From positions 62,001-126,000 of the forward strand of contig CANRGH010000004.1 in the NCBI GenBank assembly GCA_947630135.1: 64,000 nt of DNA, in the 5' to 3' direction. This DNA is from an uncultured Monoglobus sp. GTDB taxonomy: Bacteria > Bacillota > Clostridia > Monoglobales > Monoglobaceae. The notes under the pieces are model-generated. The model searched no databases. It was not told the DNA's origin and saw only the letters and a list, made by a program, of their open reading frames with translations. The translations under genes were made by a program, and so were the position numbers. Below, one piece after another: positions 41,211-48,646 of the stretch (the first letter of the stretch is position 1; each line of letters begins with the position of its first letter).

Positions 41211-42329
41211 TTAGTTGTTGTTTGAGTTATTTGAATTGTTTGAGCTTTCTGATTTTTCGGAATTGTTCGAGCTGCCCGTCAGTGACTTGACGGTGCCGGG
41301 GCGCAGATCGGTGTAAACATGTCCGGGCTCCAGACCGCCTATTTTCGCCTCGCCCATTTCCGAGACGGTGACGAGCTGATAGCCCTCGTCCATAAGCGCG
41401 GGAATTAGCCGCTCAACCGCGTCGATCGTTGAGTCGTAAATATCATGGAACAGCAGTATATCGCCGTCCTGAACGGTTGACATAACCGCGTTGTAAACCG
41501 CGTCGGCGTTCTTTGACTTCCAGTCAAGCGTGTCGACCGACCAGAGTATGATCGGCATTCCGTATTCCTTGGCCACGTTCTTGACGGTGTCGTTATACGA
41601 GCCGTAAGGCGGGCGCACCGAACTCGGATTTTCGCCTATAATATCTTTTAAGTTATTATTGCTATTTTCAAACTGGCTCTTGAGCGAGTCGCCCGAAAGC
41701 GACGTAAGCTGCGTGTGGTCGTATGTGTGGCTCGCCGTGTCGCAGCCCATGGACTGCATGCGCTTTATCGTGTCGGCCGCGCCCTTCATGTGGTCGCCCA
41801 GCATAAAGAACGTGGCGCGCGCGTTGTTTTCTTCAAGAATGTCAAGCAGGCGCGGCGTTGTTTTCGCTCCGGGGCCGTCGTCAAACGTCAGCGCGATCAT
41901 GGGCGCGTCGGGATCAAGCTTGCCGTTGCCGCGTTTCCAGCCGCTGTCAACGTATGACTGCACCTCGCTCTTCAAAACGTCCTTGACCTCCTCGGTTTCG
42001 GGATTGAACACCTTCGCGAAGATCGACGCGTAATTTGTGGTGTAACCCTCTTTCTCGTATTTGCCCTCGTCGGCCTTATAGGCCACTATGCTGCTACCGT
42101 CTTCCTTCCACATTGTGGTAAGAACGTCGCTGAAATTATCGTACCAACCGACGGTTTTCTGCTCCTCAGCCTCGCTCGGCGTGAACTGCTCCGAGCGTCC
42201 GTCCTCGCTGTACATCGTGACTTTTTCCTCATTCGCGGAGTCGTCAACATCGACCGGGACAATGCCCTTCATTCCCATACAGATAACCAGCACGGCGGCC
42301 AGCAGAACGCACCCCAGTATTTTTTTCAT
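41211..42329 (-). CDS. Exported polysaccharide deacetylase (NodB domain)
   Basis: A 372-aa protein started at Met6 of the track ORF, with TGGAGGG upstream. MKKILGCVLLAAVLVICMG is a signal peptide or membrane anchor. About 25-135 is an uncharacterised extracytoplasmic part. The NodB fold from about 145 shows all five motifs: MIALTFDDGPG (catalytic base and metal Asp), SHTYDHTQL (metal His pair), RPPYGSYNDT, LWSVDTLDWK and LLFHDIYDSTID. Family CE4 enzymes remove N-acetyl groups from peptidoglycan or other amino-sugar polymers outside the cell. The C-terminus is an unusual Ser/Asn run (SSNNSEKSESSNNSNNSNNN). Monocistronic with an operator-like repeat at its start. Confidence 0.88.
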   Translation of the reverse strand: MKKILGCVLLAAVLVICMGMKGIVPVDVDDSANEEKVTMYSEDGRSEQFTPSEAEEQKTVGWYDNFSDVLTTMWKEDGSSIVAYKADEGKYEKEGYTTNYASIFAKVFNPETEEVKDVLKSEVQSYVDSGWKRGNGKLDPDAPMIALTFDDGPGAKTTPRLLDILEENNARATFFMLGDHMKGAADTIKRMQSMGCDTASHTYDHTQLTSLSGDSLKSQFENSNNNLKDIIGENPSSVRPPYGSYNDTVKNVAKEYGMPIILWSVDTLDWKSKNADAVYNAVMSTVQDGDILLFHDIYDSTIDAVERLIPALMDEGYQLVTVSEMGEAKIGGLEPGHVYTDLRPGTVKSLTGSSNNSEKSESSNNSNNSNNN

Positions 42330-42373
42330 CGGTAAACCCTCCATAATTTATCATTGGTAAGCATATGAGACGC

Positions 42374-42402
42374 CATATTAATAAGCACATCTTATTAATA
42401 TG
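42374..42402 (-). promoter_or_regulatory. 11-bp inverted repeat at the deacetylase transcription start
   Basis: CATATTAATAA and TTATTAATATG are a perfect inverted repeat with a 7-base spacer, beginning 1 base after the -10 box and covering the expected start site. A repressor operator is the simplest reading; an RNA hairpin at the 5' end is the alternative. Confidence 0.6.
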
Positions 42403-42431
42403 ATTATAAACATAATAATCTCGCGTGTCAA
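42403..42431 (-). promoter_or_regulatory. Sigma-A promoter of the deacetylase gene
   Basis: TTGACA, 17 bases, TATAAT on the minus strand, a consensus promoter. Confidence 0.85.
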
Positions 42432-42473
42432 CACAATAATATTACAAATTTCTTACATTTTCGCAGGCGCCGC

Positions 42474-42869
42474 CTATGACGCCAGAATGTATAAAAGCGC
42501 GAGAATAAGCGCCGCGCTGTCCTTTTTGCCGCTGTCGGCGACAAGCAGAATAAGCGAGACCAAAAGCAGGTCCTCGGCTGTGACAAGGCCGAGGATCTTT
42601 TTGGTGTTTCGGTTATAGAGCTCATTCGGAAGCATGTTCAGAATTGAGTCCAGAAATCCCGTCTCGGCGGAGCCGCTCGGCGCATGCTCCGTCTCACGGC
42701 TTATGTAATTTTCCGCTTTGCGCTCGTGTTCCCGCGCGGCGGCCGCGAAATCACCGACGGGCGGCCCTGGCTGCTCGCGCGGGGCGCGGGGCCGCTGTTC
42801 CGCCTCCCGCTGGGCGGGCTGTCGGCGGGCGCCGCCCGTCGGACGGCTTGAATTATAGCGTTTGTACAT
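42474..42869 (-). CDS. Unknown 131-aa protein with hydrophobic C-terminus
   Basis: Not recognised. The first half is polar and rich in Arg, Pro, Gln and Ala (ARRQPAQREAEQRPRAPREQ), likely disordered. The C-terminal 45 residues are predicted helices with VTAEDLLLVSLILLVADSG and SAALILALLYILAS, possibly membrane-associated. TTAGGAGGCCGG precedes the ATG. Last of three co-oriented small genes with gaps of 11-13 bases, so an operon. Many Clostridia carry short uncharacterised genes of this type. Confidence 0.65.
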   Translation of the reverse strand: MYKRYNSSRPTGGARRQPAQREAEQRPRAPREQPGPPVGDFAAAAREHERKAENYISRETEHAPSGSAETGFLDSILNMLPNELYNRNTKKILGLVTAEDLLLVSLILLVADSGKKDSAALILALLYILAS

Positions 42870-42880
42870 AATCCGGCCTC

Positions 42881-43252
42881 CTAAATGCCAAAATCAAATC
42901 CGCTCTCCTTAAGAACCGAAAAAGCCTTGAGCATACCCATGATCTTTACCGCGTTGTCGGTTTTCTCGCGCCGCGATTTTTTGAGATACGGCTTTAAGGC
43001 ATAGAGCAGCGCCGTTTCGCGGCTCGGCTCCCGCGATTTCATTTTTGACATGACTTTTCCCATCTTCATCATCATCTCAAAATCCGCCGCGTCGTCGGCA
43101 ATGCTTTGGGCGGAATTCTCCGTCTGCCCGCCACCCGAGAGCGCGCCGAGTATGCCGCCGAGCTTTTCCTGCGCGTCCTCGCCGCTCAGCATCTCGCTGA
43201 TTTTTTCAACCGCCGCGCTCAGATCAAGCTCGGAATTCTGCCCGCCGCTCAT
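42881..43252 (-). CDS. Unknown 123-aa helical protein
   Basis: Not recognised. The N-terminal half contains AAVEKISEMLSGEDAQEKLGGI, a helical region with a Gly-rich hinge (LSGGGQT); the C-terminal half is basic (MGKVMSKMKSREPSRETALL, KPYLKKSRREKT) and ends VLKESGFDFGI. No signal peptide or membrane helix. GGCGGTGATC precedes the ATG. Middle gene of the three-gene cluster; the helix-plus-basic pattern could suit RNA or protein scaffolding, but this is a guess. Confidence 0.65.
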   Translation of the reverse strand: MSGGQNSELDLSAAVEKISEMLSGEDAQEKLGGILGALSGGGQTENSAQSIADDAADFEMMMKMGKVMSKMKSREPSRETALLYALKPYLKKSRREKTDNAVKIMGMLKAFSVLKESGFDFGI

Positions 43253-43265
43253 ACGATCACCGCCT

Positions 43266-43526
43266 TTATTTATTCTTCAAAAACTCGTTCAGATTTTTCA
43301 TCAGCTCAGGATTTCCGCTCAGCGCCTTTTTTAATCCGCTGTTTTCGTTGATCATTCCGCGGATCTCTCCCGCGCTTATGCCGCTGAGCTTCCGGCCGAG
43401 GTCCGGGCTTCCGAGCGCTTCTTTCACCGCGCCGAGCTCCTCCTTCGTCATAACGCCGCTGAGGCTGCTCAGCGCCCGGTTCAGCTTATTTTTATCAAGG
43501 TTGTTTGCCATGCCGTTTAAATTCAT
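43266..43526 (-). CDS. Unknown 86-aa helical protein
   Basis: Not recognised. I start at Met7 of the track ORF (MNLNGMANNLDKNKLNRALS), since the upstream TTG overlaps the AAAGGCGGGACG ribosome site. It consists of short amphipathic helices (EELGAVKEALGSPDLGRKLS, PELMKNLNEFLKN) without a membrane helix. First gene of the three-gene cluster, divergent from the phosphodiesterase operon. Similar SxxL/LxxxL helical periodicity to the 123-aa neighbour suggests the products may be related or interact. Confidence 0.65.
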   Translation of the reverse strand: MNLNGMANNLDKNKLNRALSSLSGVMTKEELGAVKEALGSPDLGRKLSGISAGEIRGMINENSGLKKALSGNPELMKNLNEFLKNK

Positions 43527-43588
43527 ACGCGTCCCGCCTTTCAAAAAAACTATTTCGCATTATTATTCTATGTATTTTTATAAAAATA

Positions 43589-43617
43589 GTGACAAAAAAA
43601 TTTTTGTGTGTTATAAT
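43589..43617 (+). promoter_or_regulatory. Sigma-A promoter of the phosphodiesterase-coaX-malic enzyme operon
   Basis: GTGACA, 17 bases, TATAAT, 31 bases before the ATG at 43649. Confidence 0.65.
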
Positions 43618-43648
43618 AGCAATGCATAACATTTATGGAGGGATTTTT

Positions 43649-44113
43649 ATGAAAGCGGTTGTGCTGAGCGACTCGCACGGGAGCTTCAATAATTTGGTCA
43701 AGGCAGTCGAAAACGAGAAGGACGTTTCGATGTTAATATTCGCCGGCGATGTTCAGAGGGACGCGGATAAGCTTGTTCGCGAGTATCCGCGGCTGCCCGC
43801 GGCGGTGGTGCTCGGCAACAACGACTGGTCGGTGAGAGACGTTCCGTTTGACCGCACCTTCACCTTTGCCGGCAAGCGGGTCTTTCTGACCCACGGCCAC
43901 AAATATCATGTGAAGTACGGCCTAAACACCCTACTGCTCAAGGCGCGCGAGGAAAACGCGGACATCTGCGTCTTCGGCCACACCCACAGTCCCTATTGCG
44001 AGGAGGTATCGGGCGTGTTCATGCTGAACCCGGGCTCGGCATGGCTGACCTACGCCGTGCTTGAGGTTGACGAAAACGGAAAAATATCCGCCGAGATAAA
44101 GGAAACGCCGTAA
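43649..44113 (+). CDS. YfcE/MJ0936-type metallophosphodiesterase
   Basis: A 154-aa calcineurin-like phosphoesterase. The track start is 48 codons too early; ATG at 43649 follows GGAGGGATTTTT. Motifs in order: VVLSDSHGSF (metal Asp and His), LIFAGDVQRDA, VVLGNNDWS, VFLTHGHKYHV and ICVFGHTHSPY. The family hydrolyses small phosphodiesters with Mn or Ni; the physiological substrate is not known. The order phosphodiesterase-coaX-malic enzyme with small gaps suggests one transcript. Confidence 0.9.
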   Translation: MKAVVLSDSHGSFNNLVKAVENEKDVSMLIFAGDVQRDADKLVREYPRLPAAVVLGNNDWSVRDVPFDRTFTFAGKRVFLTHGHKYHVKYGLNTLLLKAREENADICVFGHTHSPYCEEVSGVFMLNPGSAWLTYAVLEVDENGKISAEIKETP

Positions 44114-44138
44114 AATAATATTTAAAAGAGGTAAAAAT

Positions 44139-44909
44139 ATGTTGCTTGCGATAGATGTTGGAAACACAAACATTGTGGCGGCGCTCTATGACGGAGACGC
44201 ATTTTTGCGAAGCTGGCGCGTCGCCACCGATATTAATAAGGCCAGCGATGAATACGGAATACTGCTGACGCAGCTATTGATGAGCGAGGGCGTTAAGCCC
44301 GACCGGGTCGACGACGTTATGATAGCGTCGGTCGTGCCCACGGTCATGCACTCGCTGACAAACGCCGTAAGACGCTATCTGGGCTGCTCGCCCATGATAG
44401 TCGGGCCGGGGATCAAGACGGGAATGAACATCAAAATGGACAACCCGCGCGAGCTTGGCGCCGACCGCATAGTGAATGCCGTGGCCGCGATAAACAAATA
44501 CAAGCCGCCGCTTATCATAGTCGACTTCGGCACGGCCACGACCTTCTGCGCCATTGACAAAAGCGGCTGCTATGTGGGCGGGGTCATCACCGCAGGAATG
44601 AAGATCTCGATGGACGCGCTGTTTGAGCGCACCGCGAAGCTGCCAAAGGTCGAGATCGTAAAGCCGCCCTCGCCTATCGGCAAAAACACGGTCAACTCGA
44701 TCCAGAGCGGCGCGCTCTACGGCCACGCGGGAATGACCGACAGCATAGCCCGCAGAATAAAGAGCGAGATCGGCGAAGACGCGACGGTCATTGCGACCGG
44801 AGGCCTCGCGAAAATGGTCGCGCGCGAATCGGAGGAAATTGACATTGTTGACAGCATGCTGACTGTTGACGGACTTAAAATATTATACGACAAAAACAAA
44901 GGGGAATAA
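44139..44909 (+). CDS. coaX: Type III pantothenate kinase
   Basis: A 256-aa enzyme for the first step of coenzyme A synthesis. ASKHA motifs: MLLAIDVGNTNIVAALYDG (phosphate 1), LGADRIVNAVAAINKYK, PLIIVDFGTATTFCAID (phosphate 2, catalytic Asp) and VIATGGLAKMVA (adenosine). Type III kinases resist CoA feedback and use K or NH4. AAAAGAGGTAAAAAT precedes the ATG. Confidence 0.95.
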   Translation: MLLAIDVGNTNIVAALYDGDAFLRSWRVATDINKASDEYGILLTQLLMSEGVKPDRVDDVMIASVVPTVMHSLTNAVRRYLGCSPMIVGPGIKTGMNIKMDNPRELGADRIVNAVAAINKYKPPLIIVDFGTATTFCAIDKSGCYVGGVITAGMKISMDALFERTAKLPKVEIVKPPSPIGKNTVNSIQSGALYGHAGMTDSIARRIKSEIGEDATVIATGGLAKMVARESEEIDIVDSMLTVDGLKILYDKNKGE

Positions 44910-44911
44910 AA

Positions 44912-46060
44912 ATGGACTACAACAAACAAGCGCTTAAAATGCACAAGGAACTCAAAGGAAAAATCGAGGTGGCCTCTCGCGCCGCCACCACAAACAAGGA
45001 CGAGCTTTCGATCGCCTACACTCCGGGAGTGGCGGAGCCCTGCCGTGTCATCGCGAAGGACAAAAGCAAGGTCTATGAATACACAAGAAAGGGAAATCTG
45101 GTCGCGGTCGTGACGGACGGCAGCGCGGTCCTCGGGCTCGGCAATATCGGCCCCGAGGCAGGAATGCCCGTTATGGAAGGCAAGTGCGTGCTGTTTAAAA
45201 ACTTTGCCGGCATTGACGCCTTTCCGATCTGCCTTGACACGCAGGACGTTGACGAGATAGTGAGCACCGTCAAGAACATTGCGCCGGGCTTCGGCGGAAT
45301 AAACCTTGAGGACATCGCCGCGCCCCGCTGCTTTGAGGTGGAGCGCAGGCTCAAGGAAGAGCTGGACATACCCGTTTTTCATGACGACCAGCATGGCACC
45401 GCCATTGTGGTGTCCGCGGGAATTATCAACGCGCTCAGAGTCGTGAATAAGAAAATTGAAAATGTGAGCATTGTGATCAACGGCGCGGGCAGCGCGGGGA
45501 TCGCGATCTGCAAAATGCTTATGAACATGGGCGCGAAAAATATCATCTTGGTCGACAAGATCGGCGCGATTTGCGAGGGCATGGACGGGCTCAATCCCGA
45601 GCAGGAAAAAATGTCGAAAATAACAAACAGAGACAAAAAAACCGGCAGCCTCGCCGACGTTATGAAGGGCGCGGACGTGTTTATCGGAGTCTCGGCCCCC
45701 AATATTGTGAGCCCCGAAATGGTCAGCTCCATGGCCGAAAATTCGATAGTTTTCGCAATGGCAAACCCGACGCCCGAGATCATGCCCGACCTCGCCAAGG
45801 CGGCGGGCGCGCGCGTTGTCGGCACCGGCCGCTCCGACTTTCCGAACCAGATCAACAACGTTATCGCGTTTCCGGGAATTTTCCGCGGCGCCCTTGACGC
45901 CAAGGCCAAGGCTATTACCGAGGAAATGAAGATCGCCGCCTGCGGCGCGATCGCCTCGCTCATATCCGACGAGGAGCTCAGCGAGGAATACATAATTCCC
46001 AAAGCGTTTGACCCGAGAATAGCAACCGCGGTCGCCAAAGCAGTGGCGGCGGCATCATAA
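44912..46060 (+). CDS. NAD(P)-dependent malic enzyme (short form)
   Basis: A 382-aa enzyme converting malate to pyruvate and CO2. Motifs: ELSIAYTPGVAEPCRVI, VVTDGSAVLGLGNIGPEAG, GINLEDIAAPRCFEVER, VFHDDQHGTAIVVSAGIINAL and the Rossmann loop VINGAGSAGIAICKM, then FAMANPTPEIMPDLA. No C-terminal phosphotransacetylase-like domain. Whether it prefers NAD or NADP cannot be read here. GGGGAATAAAA precedes the ATG 2 bases after coaX. With fumarase nearby, it fits pyruvate/malate exchange in an anaerobe. Confidence 0.93.
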   Translation: MDYNKQALKMHKELKGKIEVASRAATTNKDELSIAYTPGVAEPCRVIAKDKSKVYEYTRKGNLVAVVTDGSAVLGLGNIGPEAGMPVMEGKCVLFKNFAGIDAFPICLDTQDVDEIVSTVKNIAPGFGGINLEDIAAPRCFEVERRLKEELDIPVFHDDQHGTAIVVSAGIINALRVVNKKIENVSIVINGAGSAGIAICKMLMNMGAKNIILVDKIGAICEGMDGLNPEQEKMSKITNRDKKTGSLADVMKGADVFIGVSAPNIVSPEMVSSMAENSIVFAMANPTPEIMPDLAKAAGARVVGTGRSDFPNQINNVIAFPGIFRGALDAKAKAITEEMKIAACGAIASLISDEELSEEYIIPKAFDPRIATAVAKAVAAAS

Positions 46061-46072
46061 AAAACGGACGCA

Positions 46073-46122
46073 CACCAAAGAAAGCGGCGGAAGCTGATGC
46101 TTCCGCCGCCGTTTCTTTGGTG
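46073..46122 (+). terminator. Intrinsic terminator after the malic enzyme gene
   Basis: CACCAAAGAAA GCGGCGGAAGC TGAT GCTTCCGCCGC and TTTCTTTGGTG make a long, nearly perfect stem 12 bases after the stop codon, followed by GAGTTTTTAATTATTTTT. Confidence 0.85.
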
Positions 46123-46224
46123 AGTTTTTAATTATTTTTAATCATTTTACTTAGTATGCTACAATAATCAAAAAAGACATACTATGACGCCCGCTGACAC
46201 GGGACTTTAAGTACCGCTGACGCT

Positions 46225-46563
46225 TTAACGCTTTGTGCTCTTAAGCGCGTCCGCCTTGCACCTCTCGTACTCAACATTGAGCACGGTCTGAACCGTGTGC
46301 TCGGCCAGCTTGTCCAGCGAATTGTACTTTTGCAGAAGTGAGATAACGCTGTCGTTAATGACCAACGGAACCTCGTAATCAAACACCTGAATATCAAGAG
46401 CCTTGCACATCTTCATAACGGTGTTAAATCCCGTGCCCGAAACGCCATTTTTTAAAGCGCTTACCACAGTCGTCTGCGCAATACCAACACTGAACGCGAA
46501 CTGGCGCACACTGCGGTACTGCTTCTTAATTTCTTGCTTAATAAGCAATGTCAACTCATCCAC
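46225..46563 (-). CDS. HTH (XRE/Cro-like) regulator A
   Basis: A 112-aa protein. I start at GTG 46563, five bases after AGAGGAGGTG and downstream of a consensus promoter, rather than at the far upstream ATG of the track. The helix-turn-helix is RQFAFSVGIAQTTVVSALKN, followed by a conserved FNTVMKMCKALDIQVF and a C-terminal helical part (DKLAEHTVQTVLNVEYERC). It resembles regulator B 68 bases upstream along its whole length. Likely DNA-binding repressor; targets unknown, although the own promoter is a natural candidate. Confidence 0.8.
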   Translation of the reverse strand: MDELTLLIKQEIKKQYRSVRQFAFSVGIAQTTVVSALKNGVSGTGFNTVMKMCKALDIQVFDYEVPLVINDSVISLLQKYNSLDKLAEHTVQTVLNVEYERCKADALKSTKR

Positions 46564-46593
46564 TGAAACACCTCCTCTTCTAAACCTGTTTCC

Positions 46594-46622
46594 ATTATAA
46601 CACAATCACATGCTGTTGTCAA
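46594..46622 (-). promoter_or_regulatory. Consensus sigma-A promoter of HTH regulator A
   Basis: TTGACA, 17 bases, TATAAT on the minus strand, 31 bases before the GTG. Confidence 0.85.
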
Positions 46623-46630
46623 TATTCGTA

Positions 46631-46945
46631 TTAAAACTTATTACTTCGTTTATATTCACAATCAAGCACTGCTGAAACAAGCTCCGCGCCGTCCTCGTCA
46701 AGCAGCGAGAACATACAGGCAAGTTCTGTGTCTTTTGCCGATAGGTGTGTATCGGCATTATTGAAAACATCTATGCCCAAACAACCGCAAATCTTCATTA
46801 TCATCGAAAATTTGCTGTTATCCACGCCGTTTTTAACTATGCTGCTCAAAGTTGAATACGGTATTCCCGTTTTTTGAGCAAAAGCGGCAATTGTACCGTA
46901 TTTTTCTTTGATCGCCGCGCCAATTTGTTTATTTAAAGCTATCAT
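46631..46945 (-). CDS. HTH (XRE/Cro-like) regulator B
   Basis: A 104-aa paralog of regulator A. Start at ATG 46945 behind GTAGGTGCAGATT; the track's first codon is the GTG of the ribosome site. HTH: AAFAQKTGIPYSTLSSIVKN, then FSMIMKICGCLGIDVFNN, and a C-terminal LDEDGAELVSAVLDCEYKR comparable to the tail of A. A palindrome TCGTATACGA lies between its -10 box and start codon, suggesting autoregulation. Two neighbouring, separately promoted paralogs of this kind can arise from phage or plasmid repressor pairs, but no phage genes are near. Confidence 0.8.
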   Translation of the reverse strand: MIALNKQIGAAIKEKYGTIAAFAQKTGIPYSTLSSIVKNGVDNSKFSMIMKICGCLGIDVFNNADTHLSAKDTELACMFSLLDEDGAELVSAVLDCEYKRSNKF

Positions 46946-46965
46946 AATCTGCACCTACCGATTTT

Positions 46966-46975
46966 TCGTATACGA
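46966..46975. promoter_or_regulatory. Palindrome TCGTATACGA, operator candidate of regulator B
   Basis: A perfect 10-base palindrome, 2 bases after the -10 box and therefore over the expected start site. Confidence 0.5.
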
Positions 46976-46977
46976 TA

Positions 46978-47006
46978 AGTTTAGCAAATTATGTACTATT
47001 TGTCAA
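46978..47006 (-). promoter_or_regulatory. Sigma-A promoter of HTH regulator B
   Basis: TTGACA, 17 bases, TAAACT on the minus strand. Confidence 0.75.
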
Positions 47007-47041
47007 CAGTTTTGGGGTGAAATTTTTTCTTTTTGCTTATT

Positions 47042-48478
47042 TTACGACTCCGTCACATACACGCGAGTGCCGAGCGGAACGTACTTAGACATCCAGTTTA
47101 TATACTTTGCCTGACAGCGCACGCAGCCCAGCGACAGCTTAACGCCGACGTTGTTGTTGTAAGGCGTTCCGTCATAGCGGAGCAATGTCGAGTGCAGAGC
47201 GTAGTTTCCGTAGAATATCATGACCGGACCCACATAGTAATGCTCATACGGCCACATGTCCTGCGCCTGGGAATATTCAAAAGAGCCCGTTATGGTCTCA
47301 CTTGACGGCGCGCCTATGCCGACCGTGAAGTCCTTGAGCCGCTTCCAATTGCCCTTTGAGCCCTCAAAGACCGTGCATCTGAATTTCTGCTTATTCACCC
47401 AGATAAGATAATCGGTCGAGCTTCCCTCGCCGCTTTCGTTGATCCTTTTCTCAAGGGCGGCTATCGCCTCAAGAGCCATGGGCGACTTGGTAAGATGAAT
47501 GTCAATATACTCGCCCGAGTCAAAATACTCAAGGGTGCTGCCGAAGCTTTCCACAAACGGGCGGAGCTCGATATAAGTCAGGCTGTTTATGTTCTTGACC
47601 GGAACATTGAGCTGCTTATCCTCGCCAAACACCGTTATGTAGCTGAACCCGATGTTCACGAGCATCTCGTTGTCGCCGGTCTTTACCTTAACGCTGTCAT
47701 ACTCGGGAAAATATGTGCAGTCGGATATTCCTATCGCCTCTGCGACCTCCGAAAGCGGAGCGATTATCGACGAGCCGTCAAAAATCGCGGGCGACGAGAG
47801 AGCAACATATTTGCCGTCGACATAAATATTTATGTCGTCCTGCGTCCTTATATGGAGTGTCATATCGGCGCTGCTTGAAACCGTTCCGTCCGCCTCATTG
47901 ACATATGTGTAAAGCGGAAGCTTCTCGTCAAGCGGCAGCGGATAATTATCGGTATAATAATCAATAGAGTCGACCCCGGAAACCTCAAGATAATACATAG
48001 TTCCCACCGGGGCGGCAGGCAGATCGTAGGTGAGGCTGAAGCTGTCGGTGCCTCCTATGTAGACTGTGTGGGAGCCGAGCAACTCGCCCGCGGCGGAATA
48101 TATATTGAACACCGCACTGTCGTATCTGGGCCAGCCGTCCAAAACACAATTGAAATTCAAAGTATAGTTCGTAACCTTACTTGCGTTCTCAACGGGAGCA
48201 GGGGCCTCGGGAACGGCTGTCGGTTCTTCCGCGATCTCGGAAATTTCCGGCGCTTCCGAGGCGAGAGGAATTTCTTCCGCCTCAGCGCCGCCTTCCGCAA
48301 GCGGAATTTCCTGCGGCGCGGCACCGTCGTCGGGCAACTCGATAACTTCGGGCGCGGCGGTCTCAACCGCAGCGGAACCCGAATTTTCATTCTCAATCTC
48401 GTCTGCGAAAACCGCGGCGCCGCCACACGCGCTTATCAGCATGCCGGCCGCGCAGATCGCCGCCAAAAACTTTTTCAT
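47042..48478 (-). CDS. Exported L,D-transpeptidase (YkuD) with copper-amine-oxidase-like domain
   Basis: A 478-aa protein started at Met8 of the track ORF, with CGGAGGG 7 bases upstream. Signal peptide about 1-24 (KKFLAAICAAGMLISACGGAAVFA). About 25-85 is a Glu/Ala/Pro-rich linker. About 90-190 is a beta domain. About 215-325 is the CuAO-like stalk (GKYVALSSPAIFDGSSIIAPL, SLTYIELRPFVESFGSTLEY). About 345-478 is YkuD: LIWVNKQKFRCTVFEGSKG, YALHSTLLRYDG and VKLSLGCVRCQAKYINW with the catalytic Cys in S-x-G-C-V-R. Such enzymes make 3-3 crosslinks in peptidoglycan or attach proteins. Its promoter region has two TTGATCAA sites. Confidence 0.9.
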   Translation of the reverse strand: MKKFLAAICAAGMLISACGGAAVFADEIENENSGSAAVETAAPEVIELPDDGAAPQEIPLAEGGAEAEEIPLASEAPEISEIAEEPTAVPEAPAPVENASKVTNYTLNFNCVLDGWPRYDSAVFNIYSAAGELLGSHTVYIGGTDSFSLTYDLPAAPVGTMYYLEVSGVDSIDYYTDNYPLPLDEKLPLYTYVNEADGTVSSSADMTLHIRTQDDINIYVDGKYVALSSPAIFDGSSIIAPLSEVAEAIGISDCTYFPEYDSVKVKTGDNEMLVNIGFSYITVFGEDKQLNVPVKNINSLTYIELRPFVESFGSTLEYFDSGEYIDIHLTKSPMALEAIAALEKRINESGEGSSTDYLIWVNKQKFRCTVFEGSKGNWKRLKDFTVGIGAPSSETITGSFEYSQAQDMWPYEHYYVGPVMIFYGNYALHSTLLRYDGTPYNNNVGVKLSLGCVRCQAKYINWMSKYVPLGTRVYVTES

Positions 48479-48532
48479 ATCATTACCCTCCGAATACACG
48501 AGCGCCGTTATTCATCACAACTACCAAATCAA

Positions 48533-48553
48533 TTGATCAATTTTGTTGATCAA
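48533..48553. promoter_or_regulatory. Two TTGATCAA palindromes in the transpeptidase leader
   Basis: TTGATCAA occurs twice, 13 bases centre to centre, just downstream of the expected start. A dimeric repressor site or an RNA hairpin (8-bp stem, 5-base loop) are both possible. Confidence 0.5.
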
Positions 48554-48571
48554 CACTTGTATTATACATCT

Positions 48572-48600
48572 ATTATATAACACATGCAAATTATTGTCAA
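48572..48600 (-). promoter_or_regulatory. Consensus sigma-A promoter of the L,D-transpeptidase gene
   Basis: TTGACA, 17 bases, TATAAT on the minus strand, about 95 bases before the ATG. Confidence 0.85.
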
Positions 48601-48646
48601 CAAAAATTTGTTATATTGTTAACAATTTTGACATTTTATTTTCGTG

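Noticed and set aside
42644-42871. 75-aa plus-strand ORF opposite the 131-aa gene
   Set aside because: Shadow of the Arg/Pro-rich reading frame; no ribosome site.
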